Shown one piece after another: positions 47,662 to 59,089 of a stretch of 64,000 nt of DNA. Made by a program: the position numbers and the translations under genes. Source of the DNA: Helicostylum pulchrum (Eukaryota; Mucoromycota; Mucoromycetes; Mucorales; Mucoraceae); assembly GCA_025677825.1 (NCBI GenBank), contig JAIXMO010000008.1:62001-126000 (forward strand), in the 5' to 3' direction. The stretch's first letter is position 1. Each line of letters begins with the position of its first letter. The notes beneath the pieces are model-generated. The model ran no database searches. It was given only the letters and a program-made list of their open reading frames with translations, and was not told the origin of the DNA.

Positions 47662-49522
47662 GATTGTATTTATTACTATTACCTGTATTTTTATTTTAAC
47701 CACTACCATCACCACCACCACTCTTTATTATTAATATTCTATTCTTTTTCTGCCCTCTATTTACTTGCACTTTTTTTTTATTCATATATATCTTTTACCC
47801 TTTTTTTTTACTTTTTTTTTTTTTTAATAAATTCAAACACATTTTTAGCTCTGATTTGTTTCTATTAGTAATGGTTTTATCCTATAATGGCTATTCATAT
47901 TATGCGTCAAAATACGATATTCCACTGAAATCGCAAGAAACTATTCATTGGCTATAATTTAATATTGCAAAATTAACTTTTTCCAGAAATCGAGGATTAT
48001 GCGTTCATCACAATAAAAAAAAAAATGTGCATCGTCGATGACTAATTAAAAAAAGATACGCCTTATCACTTATGTAGTAATCGTTTCAATCGACTTTATC
48101 CCGCTTTCATCAAGATAGGCAAATACTACAGCATATTTTAATTTTCTGTATGACATACCTTTGAGTTGGTAAAAAAACCTTCCATTATCTTCTAATTAAA
48201 AAAAGACTACATAAACGGAATATACCATACATTTTTAAAACTGTCGTAAATTATTTAATTATCTTTGTGCATTCGTAGAATTAAAATAAATTAACATTTG
48301 GCAGTATTGAATTCTGTATTATACCTTCTATCTAACTATGACGAATCCGCTGTAACCTTTTTATATTACTTGACTTGGTAACGCATTCTACGCCATAATT
48401 TTATATTTTTGTAAATTTTGAGGGTACACCCGCGTTCTCGCAATAGGTAAGCAAAAATTTCTCTTGTAACTAAAAAGTTTTATACACTACACTAAAAGTC
48501 GGGTCTCATTGATACTTTTTTTTTTGAAAAAAAAAACTACTTGATCGCGCATATCCGGAGATAAACCTGTTACACGTCTACTTTTATATACATATTTGAT
48601 TTCTATCAACCCTGAATGTCTTTTGCGTAGAATTTATTATGAACCATACCAAATCAAACAACTTGAAACACTATACGTTCCAGTTACCAGTGTATTTTAG
48701 TAGTAACACAATTCCCGAAAAAATACGTTCCGGATAAATTTCTATTGTTCAACGTATTACGTTTTTACGTACATGTATGTCTTTGTATATATACGACACA
48801 TGTTTTATTCATAAAAGATAGGTCACTTATATCTTTAGCTTTTTTTTTTCTTTCCCGCGTAACCTATACTTTTTCAGTAACTATGTCGTTTGCAGTGTTA
48901 GGGGGTACCAACCGTGAACTTTTCCATGTGATCTTCCCCACGTTGCACTTGATTAAATATTAAAACTTGCAATCCGTGTAACAAATTTGAAGAAAGACCT
49001 ATGAATAGTCTCTGTAGATCAAGCCTGTAAATTTTTATTTTACTTTACAGAAGTGATTCCATTTTATCTGCAGTCAAATTTTAATAGTCGTGTTACATGA
49101 AAGAACTTTTTTCTTTCCCTTAGGTTTATTTCTATAGCAAATGTTTTGTTTATACACCAAATAAACTCTGAACTTTAACCTTGTAAAGTCTTGTAAACGT
49201 ACTGATAATACAGCTGCTGGTGTTTATATTGAGCTCAACAACTCGCGATGAAAGTAACAGGGCTGGCAATTTCATGTAGAACTGTTCCAAGTTACTCGAT
49301 ATCGATATCGACGGCTGAAAATACAGAAAATATCCCAACATAAAACGCGTATTTTCGAAAGAACCTATTTCATTTTACAGTGATAAGCATAGATTTATGC
49401 AATTTGTTACAAATATTGACATCATCGTTTATGGTAAGATTTTCACGAATTATTAAAATGCGGGGCTTCGTGTTATTGTAAAGCACTTGTTTTATTTTTT
49501 TCTTCACGAAATAAAAAAAAAA
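47662..49522. other. 1.9 kb intergenic region
   Basis: AT-rich DNA between the isomerase and NCA2 genes. Short T/A tracts are frequent (47769-47826). Open frames of 63-72 codons at 48745-48963 and 49150-49341 show no family features. No RNA gene was recognised. Confidence 0.5.
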
Positions 49523-51845
49523 ATGACAACGTTCGTTAATGAGCAAGTAAAGAAACTCGATTCAGCTTTATCAAATCACTTTGAAAAAAACTTGATCGCC
49601 ACGAAATCTCTCGATCTATCTGCCTTGACAGAAAAAGATCAGTTCTTGTTCCAAGCATCGCAAGCACTCGACTTTTCAAATAACAATTTACCTAGTTTTG
49701 AAAGCGTACAAGAATACCTTGAAAAGTACCAAACCGCCTACAAAGATAGCAGCTCTGTATACGCTGAAATTGAATGGCTCTTTGTTGCCAAATGTACTAT
49801 TGCCATCTACGGTCAAGTGTTTTCCGACGTGTTAAACTCTACTTTACCTACTTCTGAAGCTATTGACTATTGGAATGATATTCATGGCAATACACTGCAA
49901 GAGATTTACTACGCGCTGCAAAGTAAGTTTGACTACAATTTATGTACTTTCTAAAAACAAGCTAAAGCTGATAGTATCGATTTCATAGTTGCCCCTTCTC
50001 GCATTTATTATTTATTAAAGAACACAGCACAAAATATCACTGGTACATCAACTGCAGTTCAACAAGTCAAATCACTCTTTTCATCTAGCGATTACGTCTT
50101 ATCACAACTATTTCCTATTCATGCTTCCATCAAACCAACCAACACTTATGCGTCCAATAAAGTCAAACCCTTTAGCGCCTTGAACTTTTTTACACTTTCT
50201 TCCTTTCATAATCGACCTCTTATTCTCGAGATCATTCGACACGAGGTTGCTTTAAAAAAGAGATCACTTCAACAACTTCGTTCTCAACAAGCTGCAAGTT
50301 TAGGTGTCTTGTTATTAACCCCACCTCAATTTAATCAAGAACAAGATGATTTTGCGGTCTCAATGGCCGACCAAACTAAGGGCTGCATAGAGATGATTAA
50401 ATATGTTATGGGGACATCTACTGGATCAAAACAAGACGCAGATAAATTACAACAAAGAAATGTGCATCATCTTCAAAGACACTTGGATTCTATGTCTGAT
50501 CTTCAATGTTGTTCTGCATCTGATATCACTGCAGAGTTATATGGCGTTGTCAAAAGTTGGTCAACTGTTTATAACCGTAATCTACGATCTGAACAAGCTT
50601 CATACGGTATTCCTTCCGTCATAACAAGATATTGGATTCCTACTGTTGTTTCTTATTTTGTAGGTAATTGGGCAATTCGATATGGATTAAAGCGTAAGGA
50701 GGATATTATTCACTGTGTTGAGGAATTGGGAAAGACAGCACATGATTTTGCTTTGAATTGGGTTTGGAAGCCTGTTCTTAAAGTATACGAAACCATTCGA
50801 CTCAAGGATCAAAGACTTAGTATTTTAAGTAAGCAAGGACTTCAAAGTGATTTAGATGTAAGTGTAAAGAAAGTGTATGAATGCATCGATATCTTATTAA
50901 CGAGTTGTGAAATGGTATATATACATATATATAGTCATTGGAACGTATGATGCTTGGATTCGCAAAAGATAATTTACGCTTGTCAGAATTAGAATTGTCT
51001 CGCTTAGCATCTGATATTAGAGAAGGTGATATGTCCGTTTTATTGAAAGAATATGAAAAAGAAATCAAGGTAAATGCACTGTATTAACCTTATTTACCTT
51101 GTGCTTATATTTTTTTATGTGTATAAATAGAATCCGTTAAAGAATGTTATTGCAGGTAAAAAAAACAAACAATGAAATGATAGTAGTAATAGATTATTAA
51201 TATGTGTAATAGGTGACCTTTTACAAACGATGCTTATCCAAGTGCAAAAAACCAAAGTAGATGTTGATCTTGCCATGTCAGCCTTAGATAAACTGTTGAA
51301 ATCCAATGAATTAAACTTTGCCTTTTTAGGTAACGTATAGTGATTATACAATTTAAGCGTTTAATTAATTTTCTTTATAGCTGTTGCTCCATCCATGTTA
51401 TTAACATGGGCCTCCGTATCTTGGTTAAAGAATACGTTCCAAGGAAGATCGCAACAAAAGATGAAAAAGACTGGATTACCTATGCGTGAAACATTAAGGT
51501 AAAAAGTTTATTTATATTGGTAAAGAAAAAGAGAATACGTCGTTAATGTATTATCGAATTATATATAGACGCATCGAAAGACAACTTATCCATGATAGTA
51601 CGGAATTGAACGAATGGACAGTATCCGGTGAAGAAGACCGTGCAAATCAAGCGGAGTGCGAAGCTCAAGGTATTTTATTGTGTGAAGTGCATTTATTACG
51701 TGCATATGCTTGTTCTTTACCCCTTCGAAACTCTACACGAGCTCGATTTATGGAAGATGTACGCGATTTAGAAAACACTGATTTAACAAGTGAGCAAAAG
51801 ATTCAAACAATTGCAAGAATGAATAGATTTTGGTCATTTTTATAA
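49523..51845 (+). CDS. NCA2: Mitochondrial NCA2 family protein (7 exons)
   Basis: Exons 49523-49922, 49989-50857, 50935-51069, 51131-51155, 51213-51329, 51381-51498 and 51569-51845 give 646 residues. The C-terminal NCA2 domain is recognised from N-P-L-K-N-V-I-A-G-D-L-L-Q-T-M-L-I-Q-V-Q-K and V-D-V-D-L-A-M-S-A-L-D-K-L-L-K-S-N-E-L-N. After these come R-R-I-E-R and G-I-L-L-C-E-V-H-L-L-R. Two membrane segments are visible, at R-Y-W-I-P-T-V-V-S-Y-F-V-G-N-W and L-A-V-A-P-S-M-L-L-T-W. In yeast, Nca2 works with Nca3 to balance the mitochondrial ATP6/ATP8 mRNAs and sits in the outer membrane. The start is the ATG at 49523; a longer frame with a TTG start is not needed. Exon 4 is only 25 nt. The family call is firm. 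Confidence 0.92.
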
Positions 51846-52009
51846 ATATACGTATATCTCTCCTTTTTTTTTTATTCCTCCCCCCTCTTTTTTCTATTAA
51901 AAAAAATGCTACTATACTAACAAAGTATATAAGTAGTATATAAATCAGCGTATAAATATCATTACTATTTTTCTTTTTTATACTATTTGTTTACCATCTT
52001 TATTACAAC

Positions 52010-52407
52010 ATGAAATTTTCTGCCACACTTTTTATCTTTGCCTTTTTTGCATTAACAACAAACGCATTACCTGCATCAAGTGTAACACAAGAAAATGGGC
52101 CTGGCGGTGTGGTCAACCATGTTGAAGGACCTGGTGCTATCTCCAGTAGTCATTCTGAATCTATCACTCGTATTACTACTAACGATGGTGAATCGATTGT
52201 AAGTACTAGTAGCAGTTCAATAAATACTGCTTCACACTCTGACAGGATAAATATAAACCTATACTATGCAGTTTCATTAATTTATTTCCTCATTTTACTA
52301 TAAATAAAATATCTACTTTTCAAAAAAAAATATAGTCGGATGCCTCAGCTGCTCTTGCAAACAATCAAAGTCAACTTACTAAAGCCGCTCTTGCAAAGTA
52401 CCTTTAA
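52010..52407 (+). CDS. Small secreted protein (2 exons)
   Basis: Exons 52010-52198 and 52336-52407 give 86 residues. The first 19 residues are a clear signal peptide (M-K-F-S-A-T-L-F-I-F-A-F-F-A-L-T-T-N-A). The mature part is short and rich in Ser, Gly and Asn, with two related N/E-G-P-G motifs (E-N-G-P-G-G and V-E-G-P-G-A), and ends in an alanine-rich helix (D-A-S-A-A-L-A-N-N-Q). It has no cysteines. The unspliced frame would instead end in a hydrophobic I-Y-F-L-I-L-L tail, so alternative splicing could make a membrane-anchored form. No family was recognised. A role outside the cell or at the wall is an inference from the signal peptide. Confidence 0.7.
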
Positions 52408-52739
52408 TTTTATTTATACACTATTTCCCTAAATTACTGGCACACTTTTTGAAAAAAATTGCTTCAAAGTTCGAAAATAAATAGGTCCATTGACAAAAAA
52501 ACAGATGGCCCGAAAATTATTTATAAATTGGCGCAAACCAAGGGTTGACCAAATGCACCAAATTGTTAGAATAATCATGATAGGATATTGACTAAAAATA
52601 TAGTTTATAATTGTTTGTCGTTCCTATTAAAATCTGAATTCTAATGAGACACCCTCTGGGAGCTGAAGATCCTGTAGTTGACGAATATGCAATACATGCT
52701 CTTTGAGTACTACGTTTAAACATAATTAAAAAGGTGGTG
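52408..52739. other. Intergenic
   Basis: AT-rich spacer after the small secreted protein gene. Near 52625-52715 the minus strand has a short open stretch (V-L-K-E-H-V-L-H-I-R-Q-L-Q-D-L) that may belong to the neighbouring relic or another lost gene. Confidence 0.4.
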
Positions 52740-53055
52740 TACTAGCAGGTCTGACATTTCCTAGGGTTCGTTAATCATATTGAGACCTTGCTCTTCTGTG
52801 TTGTTATCGAGGGGCTTCACCACGTCCAAACCTTGGCGGCATACGAAATGAACGAACAATGTGAAGCATGTTCAGACAAGCAGTCATATCACAATTTTAT
52901 AGACGAGTAAAAAGTCTCTGATTGTTGCTATTCATGACTGGTAATCAGCAGGAGAATATCCAGTCAAAACAACAGGGAGAAGAGTTTTAAAAGAAAGATT
53001 GTAAACAGGGCCCTAATTTAATACAAAATTGTCTACTGGTAGTCTTGAATCATGT
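52740..53055 (-). pseudogene. Fanzor/TnpB-like relic A: zinc-ribbon and RuvC-III end
   Basis: On the minus strand one frame reads F-K-T-T-S-R-Q-F-C-I-K, then a Cys-rich stretch, T-R-L-stop-N-C-D-M-T-A-C-L-N-M-L-H-I-V-R-S-F-R and P-P-R-F-G-R-G. This matches the end of OrfB/TnpB-type proteins: a (D)E-F-K-T-S start of the zinc ribbon and an R-L-W-N-R-D motif that carries the last RuvC catalytic aspartate. Here the Trp is TAA and the Arg is a Cys (CGT to TGT). Several other stops (TAA, TGA, TAG) interrupt the frame. Only the C-terminal quarter is visible; the N-terminal parts are lost or unrecognisable. Fanzors are the eukaryotic RNA-guided nucleases related to TnpB. The copy is dead. Confidence 0.6.
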
Positions 53056-53549
53056 TGCTAGCTGGGTTATTTGTTAAATAGTTCGGCTTGTATCAGCAAT
53101 AGCACTCACTTACTAATACATTTGTGCTACGCATATCAAGTCGAGGAAATAATATCGTTCAACTTGGGATACACAAGCAGCGTATTTCAGTTATACTAGC
53201 TGAATGTAACTTGGTATTTCACCTAACAATCTGATTATCTTTTTTACATTGCGTTTTGCCAGTGTTTCAAACATCAGCCAGACATAAATAAGGGGATTTC
53301 ATTGGTTGAGACACGCTAAAAGTCAAAAACAATCCCCCCCCCCTCCAAGTCTTACTATGCAAGGACTTTTAAAAAGGGTTGGATTTTCTTTATGAGTATT
53401 TTATAGCGTAATACTATTATATTTATTAGTGTAATCATACTACAGTACGACAATGACTTTAACTGGTCTTTTTACAACGATGGGATCAAAAAATTAATCA
53501 GTCAAAAAGGCTTAAACAAAAAATACATCAGTGACTTGCAAAGGTTATA

Positions 53550-54690
53550 ATGATGTCAAATCCCTCTTTTTCTTTTCATTGTTGTTTTCTTATGATGGAA
53601 CCGCCACAGAAATTAGTAGTGATTAAAAGCCCGATTACTGGTATAGGTTGGAAGGATGCATACAAGCAGCGTCTTATGGAACTGGTGAAGAATGTTAATA
53701 TCATTGTGACACACATACTTCTTTTTGAAATTTATATTTGTTAACGAGCTGGAGGATGATAATACCGATAATGTATTCAATTTGGAATATCTCATCAATG
53801 AGGATTTTTTCAGAGAAGTCTTTATGTCGTTATTAAATGCGTACAAGATGGAAAAGCGAAAGAAAACGGAGAAACTGGAAACATTCAAAACAATTATAAA
53901 CAAGCATAGAGAAACTTTTCTTGAACGTACATCCTACAAACCTATCGATCTAAGGTACGGACAACAGATAGCGAACTACGAAGTAACCAAAATCCGTACT
54001 GCTTATATCAACAATGTTACTTCTAATTTTGGAAACAATTTGAGGAAGATGTTAAACTTAATAATGAAAAAAAGGATAGGTTATAGGAGGCTGACAAGTC
54101 CAAAGAAGATAGACAGAACGTTTACAGCCAAATGAACAAAGTCAAGTTAGCTGTATCTTCAAAAAAATTAGAAGATGCTACTTCAGAAATTTTAGGTCAA
54201 GATGGTATGAACATTATTAGAAGTTTTATTGGTTGTTACTCTGAAGATTACAAGTTCGAGAAAGGCTCCATTTTTATGATTGCTCAGAAAAGAAGGATTC
54301 AAGGTCTATTTGTCGGACGAGTTCAAAACTTCCTCGTTATGTCCTTCTTGCAAAGATGGTACTATTTTAGAGAAATTTAAAGAAGTTAAAAACCCTAGGC
54401 TGTTTAGACGAACAAAAAATCCTACTGTAATATGTCATGGTTTGCTAAGGTTAAACACAATATGTTAATATCTAAAATACTATGAAACTGACAACCAGTT
54501 TGAAACTTGTAGATGTACCAATGAAAACTGTCTACAAGATAGCAGGGAACCTCTAAGTCGTCGTCGTTTTTGCAACAGAGATATGGCCGCAACATTGAAT
54601 TTTAGACATATTTTGTTTAGTTTGCAGGAAAACGGAATTAGGCCTGAAAGGTTTGTACGCTTCTTCCTCCATCCCTGGCACTCAAAACAA
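53550..54690 (+). pseudogene. Fanzor/TnpB-like relic B: N-terminal part fused by deletion to zinc-ribbon/RuvC-III end
   Basis: Segments in order: I-K-S-P-I-T-G-I-G-W-K-D-A-Y-K-Q-R-L (53621-53710); V-N-E-L-E-D-D-N to N-N-L-R-K-M-L (53725-54060); V-K-L-A-V-S-S-K-K-L (54138-54275); R-K-E-G-F-K-V-Y-L-S-D-E-F-K-T-S-S-L-C-P-S-C (54283-54350); V-I-C-H-G-L-L-R (54429-54450); C-N-R-D-M-A-A-T-L-N-F-R-H-I (54571-54612); and R-P-E-R-F. The D-E-F-K-T-S-x-x-C-P-S-C ribbon and N-R-D are the hallmark end of TnpB/Fanzor nucleases. Lesions: a frameshift at about 53710, another in the A7 run at about 54064-54071, a TAG at about 54086, loss of the central RuvC-I/II region at about 54278, and a TAA at 54466-54468. 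The catalytic Asp and Glu of the missing region are absent, so it is inactive. Confidence 0.7.
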
Positions 54691-54762
54691 AAAGTAATTT
54701 TCCCGTGCAGTTATCGCTGTAGCCCATCAAGATACAGAGTAAGTTTTAACCAAATGCATAAT

Positions 54763-54808
54763 GAACCTAATTTTTTTCACATTGTGAACCTAATTTTTTT
54801 CATTTTGT
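54763..54808 (+). repeat. Two tandem 23-bp units after relic B
   Basis: GAACCTAATTTTTTTCAC continuing to TTGT (23 bases) is repeated immediately with two changes, and a third partial start (GAGCC) follows. It lies about 100 bases past the last coding segment of the relic, where the guide-RNA-bearing right end of a Fanzor element would be expected. Confidence 0.75.
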
Positions 54809-54829
54809 GAGCCTTTTTTTAAAAATTTT

Positions 54830-56445
54830 ATGCCTATTTTTTTTTCGATAAGTGAACTAATAATTTCGGAAAATAGTGTAGGAGTAGTAATAAAAACTAG
54901 ATTTTTTGTTAAAAATAATAAAACTATTCTTCTGTGAGCGTGTGTTTGTCATGTCGTCAATTACCCCCTCAAATTACACCCCCTTTTTTTTTAAAAAAAC
55001 ATGTATTAATTTACTTGAAACGCATCCGTCTTTTTTGATTGTTTCAGCCTATTTTTTTGGTGACGTCAGCAACGCGTAAATATAGGCTGCGTATTTTTTT
55101 ATTTTTTTGCCTTTTTTTTTTCTTCCTCTTTTTCTAAAGGTAGGTATGTCCACACTCCATTCCTCTGTTAGACGGGTCTCCATGCTGCCTCGATATTCAA
55201 GACTTACTTTTCTTTGTGATGATTCTCTCTGTCCTGTTGCATCTGACTTGCCGCTTCTCGGAGTCGCTAGTTCCAGGGACCCATTAATACCACTGACTCA
55301 CTAAAATCCTGTAATGGGATTTTAGGATTGAGAAGGCTGAATGACGGAAGGTGTTTGTCGCACCACTACTTTGCGGTCATTTGTGTTTATGTTTTGCCTT
55401 CTAAATGGTGTCTAGCGCAGGATCACTTTTGAGCTGGTCTGTTCTCGCTTACTGTCAGGAGCTTGACTTGCCTATAGCTCAGCCAAGTGCTCATTGGTTT
55501 CGTAAACGTGTCTTGCGGACACATGGTTGATTTGGAATCCTCTGCTATCGTCAGGCGATCGGTGCGGTTCTTTACGGTAGACTAACCTTTCTCTCCTCGC
55601 CACTTATTCGACTCTTTTTCTTCGGAATTAGGTTGTTTAGTGTGATTGGGTGCTGCAGTCGTCTCTACTAATAGGTCCTGTGCTCGCAGTGGAGGGATGG
55701 CACTTGACTGAAAATGTAGATCTAGCATGGATGGTGTGACTGGACGCTTGCTCGAGCACAAGAATATTACTACAGAGACCGTATAAGGATTCTCTGTCAT
55801 TTTTGGGACCAGATGTACTTCCGCCTTCTCGTGGCTGTTGTCCCGTAAGTACTAGATATATTCATCTGGGAAACTAAGAGAAATACGCTAGTAAGTATAT
55901 CATTAAAATAATATATCATTCTTTTTTTTTTACTGCAATCTTTTATGTTTAATAAAGTTAATGTTTTCTTAATTGATTTCATGGCTCCTTTTTTAAAGCG
56001 TATTTTTACTGAAGTGAAAGCATCCAAGGTATTGGTTTTGTTTACATATATTTTAAGTTTCAAAAAATAACTGGGATAACTGTCTATGATGAAGGATCAG
56101 GTCACGATAAGGAAAATCTGGGTAAGGATCGGAATGAGGATGGATATGAAAAAAAAGATAAACTGCTTGCAGTTGGTCCTTTTTAATGAGACGTTTCTAT
56201 TGACAACATTATACATTATCATTTCTTCAATGTTATGTATTTTTGTATCGCTATACAAACGCTTTTTCATGAAAACGTTTTGGTACATTTGTATTTAATA
56301 CAGAGGTCATAGAACAAAAGGCAGACATAATTATATATATAAAAACCACTAGAACAAAAGTGGTAAAAGAGCTGATTTACCTTAGAGTGAATATTATAAA
56401 AAGACATATTTTTCATTTTCTTTTCTTTTTATAAGTTTTAACACT
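54830..56445. other. Gene-free region with a GC-richer island (55135-55870)
   Basis: From about 55135 to 55870 the base composition rises to nearly 50% GC (counted on sample lines) from about one third around it. No long frame or protein family is visible on either strand. A perfect 9-bp stem, CTAAAATCC (55301-55309) and GGATTTTAG (55317-55325) with a 7-base loop, lies inside. It may be a non-coding element, an LTR-like remnant or the non-coding part of a mobile element. The rest is AT-rich spacer. Confidence 0.5.
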
Positions 56446-57209
56446 ATGGATCGTTCTACCTGTAACATTAACGCTATTACAAACCTCCTACAAGAAATCA
56501 AAAACAAAGATAGTAAGATAACAAAGGAGTGTATCTGTAGCGGCACGAATTTAATTAACATCATTTTGTGAGCTTATTAGGCAGAAGCAATGATGGAATC
56601 TTTGCAACAAGTTTATCAGGAAGAAAATGAAATGCAGGAGATAAGCCAGAGATGGAAATTGCGCATGTTCAACTGTGCAAGGTTTTATTACATGCTACTT
56701 TTGTTAATATTTGTACTGCACCACCCGTTGAAGAGGATCAAAATGATATAGAAGTTTTTGCAAGCAAAGTGGTAGATTTTTACAACTACCATGTATTGAT
56801 TTGTTCTATAAAAAGATCGTATGAATGTTTAGAAAAAAGTTATATCCCTTACTATACGCTCTTTCAACGTAAAAAAAATCCCAATAATAGTTTAATTATC
56901 ATTAATTAGACTTTTTTTTTTGTAGGCTTAGCCAAAAACGTATATCAAAGATCGGCCATGATATTATGTAGCAATACGGCAAGAATAATTTATAACCTAG
57001 TAAGACAGTTGGGGCCTGCTTTGTTGGTCAAGCCAGAGTGGTTCGAACTCTATCAATTATTTACACATCAACAGCCGAAAGAGGTTCGTAAAGCCTTGTT
57101 GGCGCGGGATAACGTACAACGTTTGTGTCGACGCTTGCGTAAAAGTGGAGAACATAGATATATTTACGACTGGCTTGATGGCAACAGCCCGCTCAGAGAT
57201 TTGGAATAA
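56446..57209 (+). CDS. Unidentified helical protein (3 exons, model uncertain at exon 1-2)
   Basis: Exons 56446-56512, 56638-56868 and 56926-57209 close in phase to 193 residues. The last exon is the best supported: S-A-M-I-L-C-S-N-T-A-R-I-I-Y-N-L-V-R-Q-L-G-P-A, then Q-Q-P-K-E-V-R-K-A-L-L-A-R-D-N-V-Q-R-L-C-R-R-L-R-K. The middle exon has L-C-K-V-L-L-H-A-T-F-V-N-I-C. The protein is mostly helical, with no signal peptide or membrane segment, and I do not recognise it. The first junction is unsure: 56581-56670 also holds a coding-looking stretch in another frame (M-M-E-S-L-Q-Q-V-Y-Q-E-E-N-E-M), which could mean an extra exon or a frameshift. Its setting beside mobile relics makes a fast-evolving or orphan gene plausible. 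Confidence 0.5.
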
Positions 57210-59089
57210 AATTGTTTGAAATACAAGTCATTTCAAAAGTTTTTTTTTTATATTTGTTTTAGCTTTTTAATAACTATTACCAATTACTTTTGTTGTATCA
57301 TTACTTACATGAGGAAATGTTAAGAGTGTATTTTTTTTAACTAAACGAATAACAATGCAAATAATTTAATAGAATTTTGTAACACAAAATAAAACTTAGT
57401 GAAGACATTAGCTTGAGAAAAAGATCGTAGTTGTAGGTGACAGTTGTCTTGATTTGGAATAGATTGTAACTGAAGTTTTTTTGCTGCTAAAACTATTCAT
57501 CATCCTAGTTTTTTTCATGTGTGTACGCATATTAAAAAAAAATAGACTTACTTTTTTTTTGTCATCAGTTATAGGTAAACATGCGAGGTATTTCTTCTAT
57601 TGTTTCGATTTTTATTGCTTTAATTAACCAAGCTTAATTCAAAGTATATGCCATTTTTCCGGCTCGTATATGATAGTATTCACTTTTCTTTGAGAATTAT
57701 GAGTATACTGTGGCCCTGTTGATCATACCATTATATGTTCAGTTCTTCTGTGTTACACTTGATACTAATAATAACAAAGCAATCTTTTTTTCAATGAAAA
57801 TAGTTTAATTCTTGACACTAGTTCGGTATTTTGTTTTCAATGTTATACTAACATATTAGGTCAAATATAAACGCCAATACAACGACAAAAAAATTATGTA
57901 TATAGTTGTATTGATTTCTATTAATTGGTTAACTATACTCTTCTTCAAGAAAAAAGATGATAGTCCTAGTCATTCAGATATTATCATTTTCTCTTAAAGT
58001 CCGCCATTTCTATTGTAGAAAAGTTAGGTTGTGTTATACGTAATTTTCCCATCCCCCCCCCCCCTTTTTTTATATATATATATAACTATGCAAAGTTGTC
58101 ACTTAGAATGCGAAAGCTCAATGCAGCCATACTATAACCTGTTTAATTTTGTTGTTGACTAAAGTTAATAGGTAAATGGACCAGAGTTCGATTCAATAGC
58201 GTTTTATTGTTGATATATTTAAGTGCGTAAATAAGCTCTTTTCATATATAAATATACTTGCAGAATTAAAGATTTGTTTTCTTCATTAAGCTTATTTCCT
58301 TTCCTGTCTTTCGGTGCAGTAACAACAAATTTGCTTGCTTCAGTATGGCGGCACTCAACACAACTTTTTTTTTCATAGCAATTCTACGTAACGTTGCATC
58401 TATCATTGGGCTATATCTACACACACATATATAAAGGATAGCACAATTAGTTCCTGAAAAAGGTGTAGTCGCATCGCACTACATGTGGTCAAGTATTTAT
58501 AGTGCTTGATTTGTTACACACAATTTAAACACATTTGCCAAATTTATTTATATCCAAACATTTTTTTGAATTGTATCACGATCTAGCTTTACTTTACAAG
58601 ATTTGTGGCGGGGAGTTACATTTTTACTGGCTTGAGAAAATAAAGAAGAGAAGCACGAAATTCTGCTTACGAAGTGAGGTTAACCTAAGAAAAAAATTAC
58701 TGTAAACGTAACAAAAAGCACTTAGCACTAATTGGTCAAGTCACTATGATTTAATATTTAATGGCTTTAAAAAAAAAGTCTGTTTTAGTGGTAAATCTTT
58801 CTCTTTCCTTGTGTTACAATCGCACGAACAATGTGAAATACAACCCCAATCCCGACTGTCTCCTACTTTTTCTGTATAAATTAACCTCTTTAAATTCCTT
58901 TTTTGCTTCTTTTCTTCAATTTCTTATTGAGCAACCAGACTAAAATATAAAAATAATTATAAAAAGGAAATAGAAAACATCGTTTTTCTATTACACCTTT
59001 TCCTTTTGTTATTATTCCTTCAATCCACCCCCCCCCCCTTCCTTTCCTTTTAATCAGCAGATTTGTCTTTTTCTTTTTTCTTCCTCGAA
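57210..59089. other. 1.9 kb intergenic region
   Basis: AT-rich DNA between the unidentified gene and the aspartic protease gene. A C12 run adjoining T7 and a TA repeat lies at 58053-58082, and another C10 run at 59029-59038 is just before the protease start. No gene or RNA was recognised. Confidence 0.5.

Noticed and set aside
55470..55500. A-box-like TAGCTCAGCC string suggesting a tRNA-derived SINE
   Set aside because: No matching B box downstream and no 3' repeat seen; too weak to call.
56581..56670. M-M-E-S-L-Q-Q-V-Y frame as a firm exon of the unidentified gene
   Set aside because: It cannot be joined in phase to exon 1 or to the downstream exon with usable splice sites; kept only as a doubt in the findings.
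58170..58200. GTTCGATTC, a tRNA B-box-like string
   Set aside because: No A box at the right distance and no pairing acceptor stem.
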